Position numbers and translations under genes: made by a program
Source of the DNA: Bog-473 sp963704355
Lineage (GTDB): Bacteria; Actinomycetota; Acidimicrobiia; Acidimicrobiales; RAAP-2
Direction of reading: 5' to 3'
Assembly: GCA_963704355.1 (NCBI GenBank)
Contig: OY969891.1
Location: 2,232,001-2,296,000, forward strand
DNA length: 64,000 nt
The notes under the pieces: generated by a model
Databases searched by the model: none
The model's input: the letters and a program-made list of their open reading frames with translations, nothing else
Told to the model about the DNA's origin: nothing
In this document: positions 52,301 to 58,287 of the stretch, piece by piece
Position numbering within the stretch: the first letter of the stretch is position 1
Layout of the letters: each line of letters opens with the position of its first letter

Positions 52301-53774
52301 CAATACGGCGACCTCGACCTGTGGCACGGCGATGTCCGAGACGTCAGTGGCGAAGTTCTCTCCGACGGTGACGGCCGGCGGCCCGGCGACGGGCACCGCT
52401 GGGACCGCCATCACGGCGGCCAACATCAACTCGGTGCTGGCGGGCGGCACCACCGCTCCGGCGGTGAGCGGCACCATCACCTTCACCGTCTTCGGCCCCC
52501 AGGCCACCGCCCCGACCACCTGCACCACCGGGGGCACCACGGTGGGCACAGCCACGGTCACCGGGAATGCCACCTACAACCCGACGGCCGGCTTCACGCC
52601 GACGCGTGCCGGTGACTACTGGTGGTATGCCTCCTACGGCGGCGACGCCAACAACAACACGGCGACCTCGACCTGTGGCTCGGGGATGACCGATACCGTG
52701 GTGGGCAAGGCCACGCCGACGCTGACGGCGACCGGCCCGACGACGGGCACCGCCGGGACCGCCATCACCGCGCCCAACATCTCCTCGGTCCTCGCCGCAT
52801 CGTCGGGCACGACCGCAACCGGCACCATCACCTTCACGGTCTTCGGCCCCCAGGCCACCGCCCCGACCACCTGCACCACCGGGGGCACCACGGTGGGGAC
52901 CGGGACCACGGTCACCGGCAACGCCGCCTACAACCCGACGGCCGGCTTCACGCCGACAGGTGCCGGCAACTACTGGTGGTATGCCTCCTATGGCGGCGAT
53001 ACCAACAACAACGCGGCGACCTCGACCTGCGGCACGACGATGTCCAAGACGACGGTGGGCAAGGCCACGCCGACGCTGACGGCGACCGGCCCGACGACGG
53101 GCACCGCCGGGACCGCCATCACCGCGCCCAACATCTCCTCGGTCCTCGCCGCATCGTCGGGCACGACCGCAACCGGCACCATCACCTTCACGGTCTTCGG
53201 CCCCCAGGCCACCGCCCCGACCACCTGCACCACCGGGGGCACCACAGTGGGGACCGGGACCACGGTCACCGGCAACGCCGCCTACAACCCGACGGCCGGC
53301 TTCACGCCGACAGGTGCCGGCAACTACTGGTGGTATGCCTCCTATGGCGGCGATACCAACAACAACGCGGCGACCTCGACCTGCGGCACGACGATGTCCA
53401 AGACGACGGTGGGCAAGGCCACGCCGACGCTGACGGCGACCGGCCCGACGACAGGCGCGATCGGGACCCTCATCACGGCGCCCAACATCTCCTCGGTGTT
53501 GGCGGGCGGCACCACCGCTCCGGCGGTGAGCGGCACCATCACCTTCACCGTCTTCGGCCCCCAGGCCAACGCCCCGACCACCTGCGCGTTCGGGGGCACC
53601 AGGGTGGGGACCGGGACCACGGTCGCCGGCAACGCCACCTATCACCCGACGGCCGGCTTCACGCCCACGCGTGTCGGCAACTACTGGTGGTATGCCTCCT
53701 ACGGCGGCGACACCAACAACAACACGGCGACCTCGACCTGTGGCACCGGGATGTCCGAGACGACGGTCCCGTGA
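46347..53774 (+). CDS. Giant pilin-signal protein with Ig-like repeats (candidate pilus adhesin)
   Basis: A 2475-residue protein. The ATG overlaps the prepilin stop (ATGA) and follows GGTGGAG. Residues 23-50 (SEAG, then DTLVEILISLTVLGVAGVAI) form a type III prepilin signal with Asp at +1. Next is a pilin-like part of about 150 residues, then several Ig/invasin-like modules with Cys pairs (to about 715). Two 111-residue units follow, then 13 units of 118-119 residues from about residue 938 to the C-terminus. Each of the latter contains GTITFTVFGPQ, a Cys pair, and YWWYASYGGD. No enzyme motif and no LPxTG anchor is seen. It is probably displayed through the pilus or membrane by its N-terminal helix. 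Confidence 0.85.
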   Translation: MRSRRSCRGDETPARQSDDRRRSEAGDTLVEILISLTVLGVAGVAILLAFATTISGSSAHRNLATMDTMLRTAAAEVTATIQQQPSSEFANCSGAYTVNNTPGSIPLPTAGYSATIQYAQYWTGTTWTAQVPPANTGCPSGVVVVGTGANAYVLGPQQLTVQVSYKGTSQSIKTVVQDPAPPTGTPSCGDAATTLVWVAQPGGGLAGSPLTPAPTVVLEDANGCVEQQDASTVQLSIASGPSGGTLNNCSPFHGNGETTFQDCSLETVGVYTLQASDPTDGIAPVASNPFGIAAGSPAKLVFHQEPVNGTGGTPFATTAQPIVVWIEDSSGNVLTGDDSSVSLAIGTNPSSGTLSGCGSTTAINGVATFTGCTVDKAGNGYTLAATDSTDGLTNPTPSSAFNITVGPAAQLAFTTTPGTAVAGDKFVTQPKVTIQDLGGNTVTTNTSTVSLAIRTNPGTGVLSGCSETTTAGLATFTGCSISSAGNGYTLVATDGTLTPATSSSFNVAAAVLTSFSVVPTTTTPTAGTAFNVTITALDQGGNTFTGLTGNQTINFSGPASSPNGTGPLYPASVTFTNGVGAASVTLDDAQTTTLTATQAPVTGTSGNIAVKPSTTNTLSVSGFPNPTVAGAHGSVTVTADDLYGNVATGYRGTVKFSSSDTKAVLPANYTFTAVNAGTEIFTNGVTLNTAGTQSITATDTVTGTITGAQGGIAVNKASPTIATTLSASSIPVGGAAHDSSAFTGLVNSTGVGTVTYSYYTNNTCTANAVSVNTVTVPTSGTVPNSNAVTFNNIGTFYWQAVYSGDANNNAVSSPCTATSNEQLTVNKASPTIATSLSSGSISVGQTAYDTSTFTGLVNSTGTGTVAYSYYTNNTCTTGAVAVNTVTVPTSGTVPNSNAVTFNSAGTFYWQAAYSGDANNNAVSSPCTATSNEKLTVVKATPTLTATGPTTGAIGTLITAPNISSVLAGGTTAPAVSGTITFTVFGPQATAPTTCTTGGTTVGTGTTVAGNATYHPTAGFTPTGAGNYWWYASYGGDANNNTATSTCGTAMSETSVAKFSPTVTAGGPATGTAGTAITAANINSVLAGGTTAPAVSGTITFTVFGPQATAPTTCTTGGTTVGTATVTGNATYNPTAGFTPTRAGDYWWYASYGGDANNNTATSTCGSGMTDTVVGKATPTLTATGPTTGTAGTAITAPNISSVLAASSGTTATGTITFTVFGPQATAPTTCTTGGTTVGTGTTVTGNAAYNPTAGFTPTGAGNYWWYASYGGDTNNNAATSTCGTTMSKTTVGKATPTLTATGPTTGTAGTAITAPNISSVLAASSGTTATGTITFTVFGPQATAPTTCTTGGTTVGTGTTVTGNAAYNPTAGFTPTGAGNYWWYASYGGDTNNNAATSTCGTTMSKTTVGKATPTLTATGPTTGAIGTLITAPNISSVLAGGTTAPAVSGTITFTVFGPQATAPTTCTTGGTTVGTGTTVAGNATYHPTAGFTPTGAGNYWWYASYGGDANNNTATSTCGTAMSETSVAKFSPTVTAGGPATGTAGTAITAANINSVLAGGTTAPAVSGTITFTVFGPQATAPTTCTTGGTTVGTATVTGNATYNPTAGFTPTRAGDYWWYASYGGDANNNTATSTCGSGMTDTVVGKATPTLTATGPTTGTAGTAITAPNISSVLAASSGTTATGTITFTVFGPQATAPTTCTTGGTTVGTGTTVTGNAAYNPTAGFTPTGAGNYWWYASYGGDTNNNAATSTCGTTMSKTTVGKATPTLTATGPTTGTAGTAITAPNISSVLAASSGTTATGTITFTVFGPQATAPTTCTTGGTTVGTGTTVTGNAAYNPTAGFTPTGAGNYWWYASYGGDTNNNAATSTCGTTMSKTTVGKATPTLTATGPTTGAIGTLITAPNISSVLAGGTTAPAVSGTITFTVFGPQATAPTTCTTGGTTVGTGTTVAGNATYHPTAGFTPTGAGNYWWYASYGGDANNNTATSTCGTAMSETSVAKFSPTVTAGGPATGTAGTAITAANINSVLAGGTTAPAVSGTITFTVFGPQATAPTTCTTGGTTVGTATVTGNATYNPTAGFTPTRAGDYWWYASYGGDANNNTATSTCGSGMTDTVVGKATPTLTATGPTTGTAGTAITAPNISSVLAASSGTTATGTITFTVFGPQATAPTTCTTGGTTVGTGTTVTGNAAYNPTAGFTPTGAGNYWWYASYGGDTNNNAATSTCGTTMSKTTVGKATPTLTATGPTTGTAGTAITAPNISSVLAASSGTTATGTITFTVFGPQATAPTTCTTGGTTVGTGTTVTGNAAYNPTAGFTPTGAGNYWWYASYGGDTNNNAATSTCGTTMSKTTVGKATPTLTATGPTTGAIGTLITAPNISSVLAGGTTAPAVSGTITFTVFGPQANAPTTCAFGGTRVGTGTTVAGNATYHPTAGFTPTRVGNYWWYASYGGDTNNNTATSTCGTGMSETTVP
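48489..49154 (+). repeat. Two tandem 333-bp repeats in the giant gene
   Basis: Units start at 48489 and 48822. Each encodes 111 residues of an Ig-like domain with SPTIAT near the start, STGxGTV, YSYYTNNTC, VTVPTSGTVPNSNAVTF and YSGDANNNAVSSPC. They are similar but not identical, so older than the 1419-bp repeats downstream. Confidence 0.88.
49158..53774 (+). repeat. 1419-bp higher-order tandem repeat (3 copies plus a partial)
   Basis: Copies begin at 49158, 50577 and 51996, with a partial copy of one unit at 53415-53774. Each copy is four Ig-like units (357+354+354+354 bp). The first carries the GAIGTLITAP variant, the second the TAGGPATGTAGT variant, and the third and fourth the nearly identical ASSGTTATG variant. 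The three copies differ at only a handful of bases that I could spot. The final partial unit is diverged (CAFGGTRVG). Such uniformity means recent duplication or ongoing gene conversion. Confidence 0.95.
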
Positions 53775-53896
53775 ACGGTGAAGGCATGGACGAGCGGGAT
53801 CGTGCGCAACTCACCTGCCATCGAGACCTTCAATGGCACAGGTCCAGCAAGGTGATATTCCGAAAGGGGAGCAGCCCTGAGCCCGAACGGGGCCGA

Positions 53897-55435
53897 ATGA
53901 GCCTCCGTTCTGAGCCACACGTCCGTGATGAGGCCGGTGCCATCCTCGTGTTGGCCCTGATCTTCATGTTGGCGATCGGCCTGATCGTGGGCGGACTGGC
54001 GACATGGACCTCGAACGATCTCACGAACGCTTTGAACTTTCAGAAAGATCGGGATGCGCAGTACGCGCTGTCGAGCACGACACAGGTGGCGATCCAGAAC
54101 ATCCGGTACACGCCTCTGTTCACTCCGACGCTCAATGCCAGCCCACCTTCTTATTGCTGGGGCACGGGCCCTGTCTCCGAGCTCTCGTTCATGACCAATC
54201 AGGTCACAAATAACGTGGCGGTGTGGTGCAGCACTGTGTGGAACTCAAGCAGCTCGTCTACCCGTGTTGTCACCCTCTCAGCCTGTCTCACCAGTGTTAC
54301 CTCAACCGCGGCCGCATGCGCGGCGAATCCAGGGCTCCAGACAGTGGTGACCTTCGACGACTACTCCGAGTCCAACCCGACGGCCAATCCCGGTCACTGC
54401 GTCCCGCCGCCCGGCGGGACGTGCGGCTCGGGAATGACCATCAATAGCTCGACAAGCGACACCGTCAATCCGACCGTCACTGCGCTTTCGAATACACAGG
54501 GCCCCGTGACTGGTTCGGGCACGCTGGCCGTGACTGGCACCGGATTTGTGAGCAATGCGGCGTCAGTCAACACGACGGTTAGCTTCGTGTCGACGAACGC
54601 ATCGTCGAACTTTGTGCTGCAAGGCACCAATATCGACGTAGCTTCTTCGACCTCCCTGTCTGTGACGATCCCACCCGCAACAGCGCTGGGGGGCTACTAC
54701 GTCATCGTCAGCACCCCCAATGGATCGAGTGCGGCGACGAACCAGGCGACCCAATTCACCGCGGAGTACACCTACCAGTCCGTCGTCCCGACAGTCAGCA
54801 GCATCTCGACGACCGCCATCAGTGGTGTCACCAATTGCCCTTCTCCAGATGTCTGTGGCTCTGCCGCCGGGGGGACTGCGCTCACGATCTCCGGAACGGG
54901 ATTCCTCGCGAATCCCATCAACGCCACGACGGTGAACTTCGTGGACACCGCCAATGCTGCCGTCGTCGTGCAGGCCACGTACTTGACGGTTAACTCCTAC
55001 GTAAACGGCGTCCAGACGATCACCGTCACGACACCGGGCATCACCCAGGGCTCCACCTACTACGTCACCGTGACGACTGCGCCCGGGGGCACCAGCGCGC
55101 AAGGGCCCGTCTTCACTTTCCTGCCGTTCACACCCGTCGTCGCCAGCGTCAGCCCAACCACGGGTGTCTCGGGCACCTCGGTGACGGTCACGGGGATTGG
55201 TTTCGTGAGCGGGGCGACCACCGTCCAGCTGGTCCCGACTTCTGGGAACGGCGCCACGTGGGCCGCCACCAACGTCGTTGTTTCGGCTTCGACCACCCTC
55301 ACCGCAACGATCCCGAACAATGGGACCAACACTGGGACCTACTACGTCGAGGTCACGACGACGACTGGTGGCGCGAGCTGCCCCACTGCTCAGCAGGGGG
55401 GTTGTGGCTCCGCAGTTCCCACGTACACGTATTGA
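53897..55435 (+). CDS. PilX-like N-terminal protein with IPT/TIG domains
   Basis: A 512-residue protein. The N-terminus has DEAG, then AILVLALIFMLAIGLIVGGL, a single membrane helix as in PilX/PilY-partner minor pilins but without the Thr-Leu-x-Glu signal. Three IPT/TIG Ig-like units follow from about residue 190, each with a GTGF core (TVTGIGFVSGATTVQL). An in-frame GTG at 53771 that overlaps the giant gene's stop is an alternative start, but the extra 42 codons look non-coding. It completes the plus-strand prepilin operon. Confidence 0.75.
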   Translation: MSLRSEPHVRDEAGAILVLALIFMLAIGLIVGGLATWTSNDLTNALNFQKDRDAQYALSSTTQVAIQNIRYTPLFTPTLNASPPSYCWGTGPVSELSFMTNQVTNNVAVWCSTVWNSSSSSTRVVTLSACLTSVTSTAAACAANPGLQTVVTFDDYSESNPTANPGHCVPPPGGTCGSGMTINSSTSDTVNPTVTALSNTQGPVTGSGTLAVTGTGFVSNAASVNTTVSFVSTNASSNFVLQGTNIDVASSTSLSVTIPPATALGGYYVIVSTPNGSSAATNQATQFTAEYTYQSVVPTVSSISTTAISGVTNCPSPDVCGSAAGGTALTISGTGFLANPINATTVNFVDTANAAVVVQATYLTVNSYVNGVQTITVTTPGITQGSTYYVTVTTAPGGTSAQGPVFTFLPFTPVVASVSPTTGVSGTSVTVTGIGFVSGATTVQLVPTSGNGATWAATNVVVSASTTLTATIPNNGTNTGTYYVEVTTTTGGASCPTAQQGGCGSAVPTYTY

Positions 55436-55628
55436 GTCCCTCGACTCCCGGCAACGAGCGGCATCCGAGCCCGTTGACTTGACCCCGCGCCCCCCGTCGA
55501 CTCCAACTGACCCGACGCAGAACGGGTGCCCGGCCAGTAGCAAAGTCTCAACCTCAACTCGACGAGATGACCGTATTCTGCACGCAGATTGGCAAAGGCA
55601 GTGGGCTCGTATCGAGCCCTCTGTGCCC

Positions 55629-56186
55629 TCAGTCGAGTTGCCCTCCAAACGGGATCGATGACTGTGATCTGAATCCCCTCTGGATATCCCAAAGGTGGTG
55701 GGAGACCTCGTGGGCGTTGCGCTGGACCACGTCGAAGGCGCAGATCTGGCCGGCCTCGGGGTGGGTCGTCGGGACGTCGTGGGGCGCCTCCATTGCCGCG
55801 TCTCGCCAGTCCCGGGCTGCCCCGACCAGCGCGATCAGGCCCACCATTGGCGAGAGCGCGTCGTAGGCGCGCACCTCGGCCACGACGTTCTCGTCCCAGC
55901 TGGGCACGCCGAAAGTCGGGTCTGCGCTGATCGTCCAGAGTCGCTCGGTGCCGAAGCGCAAAACGTCGACGGTGTGCCAGACATAGCGGCTCGCTGACCA
56001 CAGGCCCGTCTCGACTGCCACCGAGGGATCGATTTGCGAGAGCACCTGGCCGAACAGCGCGATCTCCTGAACACACCGTCCGACGAGGAATTGGTAGTCG
56101 GCCTCCCCCCAGTCGAAGTCGCACTCGGCGCAGCGCCCCGTTCTGAGTCCCCACACACTCGCATTCCTCCGCGCCGAGTCAGTCAC
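55629..56186 (-). CDS. DinB-like four-helix protein
   Basis: A 185-residue protein. Metal ligand candidates of the DinB/MDMPI fold are the His in YVWHTVDVLRFGTERL and the pair in AHEVSHHLWDI. The short N-terminal insert with C-x-x-C (GRCAECDFDW) is unusual and may bind zinc. Relatives are thiol-dependent transferases using mycothiol. The GTG at 56186 overlaps the preceding small gene by eight bases. Confidence 0.75.
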   Translation of the reverse strand: MTDSARRNASVWGLRTGRCAECDFDWGEADYQFLVGRCVQEIALFGQVLSQIDPSVAVETGLWSASRYVWHTVDVLRFGTERLWTISADPTFGVPSWDENVVAEVRAYDALSPMVGLIALVGAARDWRDAAMEAPHDVPTTHPEAGQICAFDVVQRNAHEVSHHLWDIQRGFRSQSSIPFGGQLD

Positions 56187-56430
56187 CGGACCCTCGTTCC
56201 CCTCCGGCGGCGTTCCCCATGTGCCACGCGTGGCAGACGTCGCACTGATACACGCGGAGGTCGGCACCGGAGTCCTGACGGCGCTCCTCCGCGACCGTCA
56301 GCGCCTCACCCTGGGATCCGTAGGGGGTCTTGGGCATGCCGTCGGCCCGCCAGTGGGCGCCGAGTCTCCCCATCCGGCCGTCTCCCCGACTGTGGCGCCA
56401 GTTGGACCGGTCGTTCTTCCTACGAGGCAC
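56179..56430 (-). CDS. Small Cys-motif (zinc-ribbon-like) protein
   Basis: An 83-residue basic protein with a half zinc knuckle, YQCDVCHAWHMGN, near the C-terminus and Arg-rich sequence before it. Similar small proteins with C-x-x-C-x-x-[WH]-H occur widely in actinobacteria without known function. The GTG start at 56430 is approximate. It overlaps the DinB-like gene and is probably co-transcribed. Confidence 0.6.
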   Translation of the reverse strand: MPRRKNDRSNWRHSRGDGRMGRLGAHWRADGMPKTPYGSQGEALTVAEERRQDSGADLRVYQCDVCHAWHMGNAAGGERGSGD

Positions 56431-56490
56431 TGCACCATTGTGGCTGAGGCTGACGAGTCCCTCGCCTGACCCCTTAATCCACCGCCCCCA

Positions 56491-56550
56491 GACGCGCCCG
56501 ACGCGCCATGGGTTCGACGGAGGGGGAATAAGGGTCGAACCGGGCGCGTC
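56491..56550. other. Long interrupted hairpin in intergenic region
   Basis: Outer arms GACGCGCCC / GGGCGCGTC (56491-56499, 56542-56550) and inner arms GGTTCGAC / GTCGAACC (56511-56518, 56534-56541) enclose a 15-base purine-rich loop, with an 11-base bulge on one side. GACGCGCC is itself repeated in the bulge, so two alternative pairings exist. It lies between divergent genes; a structured RNA leader or a terminator for an upstream transcript are options. Confidence 0.5.
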
Positions 56551-56746
56551 AGGACTGGCCTCAACCCTAGGGCAATGTGCCGCACGCATGCCTCAGGACG
56601 ATACGTTTTCGCGGACTTCTGACGCGCCCGTCCAGCTCGGCGCAACGGATCACATCTCCGAGAGTGCAGGGCGCCCCCCAGGTGTCACCTCGTGGCCTAT
56701 TGGCGAGCCGTTGGCCCAGGTCGGGACGCTCTGCAACGATGGCGCC

Positions 56747-57097
56747 ATGGCCAAGACCGTGATCGTAAAGCTCACCGACGACATCGACGGCGGCGACGCC
56801 GACGAGACCGTGTACTTCGCCCTTGACGGGCGCACCTACGAGATCGACGTCAGCGCTGCCAACGCGGCCAAGCTCCGGGAGACGTTCCAGCCCTTCATCG
56901 ACAAAGGCCGGGCTACCGGCACTGCTCGCAGCGCGAAGGGAGATTCCGCCCGGAGGCCAGCCCCGGCGGAGAAGTCCATGTACTCCGAGCTCAGCGACGA
57001 GGAGAAGAATCGCTTTCGCACGTGGGCCGACATGCCCACGGCACGGCGGATCAGCGATGCCCGTGTGAAGAACTGGGTGGCCGCCGGAAAGCCGTGA
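56747..57097 (+). CDS. lsr2: Lsr2-family nucleoid-associated protein
   Basis: A 116-residue H-NS-like protein. The N-terminal dimerisation domain is typical: VIVKLTDDIDGGDADETVYF, then DGRTYEIDVSAANAAKLRE. A basic linker follows. The C-terminal DNA-binding part is EKNRFRTWADMPTARRISDA, ending VKNWVAAGKP, which lacks the canonical Arg-Gly-Arg AT-hook-like motif of mycobacterial Lsr2. It would bridge DNA and silence AT-rich acquired genes. It is a single gene. Confidence 0.9.
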   Translation: MAKTVIVKLTDDIDGGDADETVYFALDGRTYEIDVSAANAAKLRETFQPFIDKGRATGTARSAKGDSARRPAPAEKSMYSELSDEEKNRFRTWADMPTARRISDARVKNWVAAGKP

Positions 57098-57459
57098 GTG
57101 AGGGCGTTTCAGGACGGCTTCGCCCCGCTCCCGTCAGTGTTGCAAGGGGCCCGTCGCATCGATCAGCAGGAGCGCCTACACCGTGGCGATCACGACGGAC
57201 AAACGCCACCGGTCCTTCTGCGCACTGCGATCGGCGGCAAGTTTCAGAGCGGTAACCGGCGAGCCCGACCGAGCAAGGTTGGACGTCTATCGGCACCACT
57301 CATCCGGGAGGGGGGCAGGAGGGTCTCCCGCCAGCGCGAGCTCGGCGAGCTTCTGGTCAGTACGTCCTGCCAGGTCAAGACAGCGCTTTCAGTGACTGCC
57401 TGACCTACGTTGGGAGTGACGGCGTACGGCGCGGGACGGATACGAGAGAGGTGGTCCTT
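57098..57459. other. Intergenic, no convincing gene
   Basis: About 360 bases after lsr2. A 101-codon frame on the plus strand (57098-57403) and short minus frames have no features that set them apart. The promoter of the next gene is presumably at the right end. Confidence 0.45.
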
Positions 57460-58206
57460 GTGGCAGAGGAAGGCGGCGAGACCGGACCCTTGACCGGCGA
57501 GGAGGCCCAGCTGGAGCGCCGGGCGGTCGAGGCCAACCCCAAGGAGCCGGGGTGGTTCCCGAGTAGGACCAACCCCAACGACCAGGTGTACTGGGACGGC
57601 CAGGGGTGGATTGCGCGGCGACGATGGACCTCGGGGGGCGGCTGGGTGTCCGTCGGCGACGCCCCCGGGACGCCCGAGCCGGCCCTGATCTCGGCGAACC
57701 CCTACCTTCGGCCCGCCCCTGCGTCCTCGCGGGCGGCCGGGACGACGTTCCGACGCACCTCGACCGACTCCGCCCTGTCGCTCGGCCTCATCCTGCTGCT
57801 CAGCAGCGGCGTGCTGCTGATGATCGGATCCGTCACGACCTGGATCCACGCCGATACGTCCTTCGGCACCTTCTTCCATCTCAGCGTCTCGCTCAACGGT
57901 CTCGACGAAGGGACCTCGAGCCTCTTCGGCATCAACGGGTTCGCCACCCTCATCTGTGGTGTCGTGCTCGTCGGCTTGAGCTGCGCGGCCATGGCCAGCG
58001 ACGACTCCTCCCTGCGGCTGCTCACGCTCGTCGTCGGGCTGACCTCGGTTGGGTTTGCCGCGTACTTCGTAGTGCGCGTGGTCGAGAAGATCAACGACGC
58101 GTCGGGACACGGGAGCGCGACGGTCGGCGTCGGCATCATCCTGCTCGCGATCGGCGGATTCCTGGCCGTCGTCGTCTCGTTCGGCCGCTTGGTCCAAAGC
58201 CGCTAG
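57460..58206 (+). CDS. DUF2510-like membrane protein
   Basis: A 248-residue protein. A short Trp-rich module (EPGWFPSRTNPNDQVYWDGQ) near the N-terminus resembles the DUF2510 repeat found at the start of many actinobacterial membrane proteins. Four membrane helices follow (SLGLILLLSSGVLLMIGSV, GFATLICGVVLVGLSCAAMA, LLTLVVGLTSVGFAAYFVV, VGVGIILLAIGGFLAVVVSF). The GTG at 57460 has GAGAGG eight bases upstream. Function unknown. Confidence 0.8.
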   Translation: MAEEGGETGPLTGEEAQLERRAVEANPKEPGWFPSRTNPNDQVYWDGQGWIARRRWTSGGGWVSVGDAPGTPEPALISANPYLRPAPASSRAAGTTFRRTSTDSALSLGLILLLSSGVLLMIGSVTTWIHADTSFGTFFHLSVSLNGLDEGTSSLFGINGFATLICGVVLVGLSCAAMASDDSSLRLLTLVVGLTSVGFAAYFVVRVVEKINDASGHGSATVGVGIILLAIGGFLAVVVSFGRLVQSR

Positions 58207-58219
58207 AAGGCCGGACGCG

Positions 58220-58265
58220 CCGAACCGCCTGCCTCCCAAGAGGGACAGGCGGTTCGGTCTCTTTG
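58220..58265. terminator. Bidirectional terminator between convergent genes
   Basis: A 12-bp stem CCGAACCGCCTG / CAGGCGGTTCGG with an inner CCTC/GAGG pairing, followed by TCTCTTT on the plus strand. It lies between the convergent DUF2510-like and HtrA-type genes and can serve both. Confidence 0.82.
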
Positions 58266-58287
58266 TCTGGAGCTGGTGTTCGTTGCG

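Noticed and set aside
49506..53645. Long minus-strand open frames of 433 residues repeated through the Ig-like array, and 470-residue frames on the plus strand
   Set aside because: They are wrong-frame readings of a GC-rich tandem repeat that happens to lack stops. They recur with the 1419-bp period, have Gly/Arg or His/Arg-dominated composition and no start signals.
57098..57403. 101-residue gene after lsr2
   Set aside because: No ribosome site, motif or typical codon pattern. Overlapping frames on both strands are equally open.
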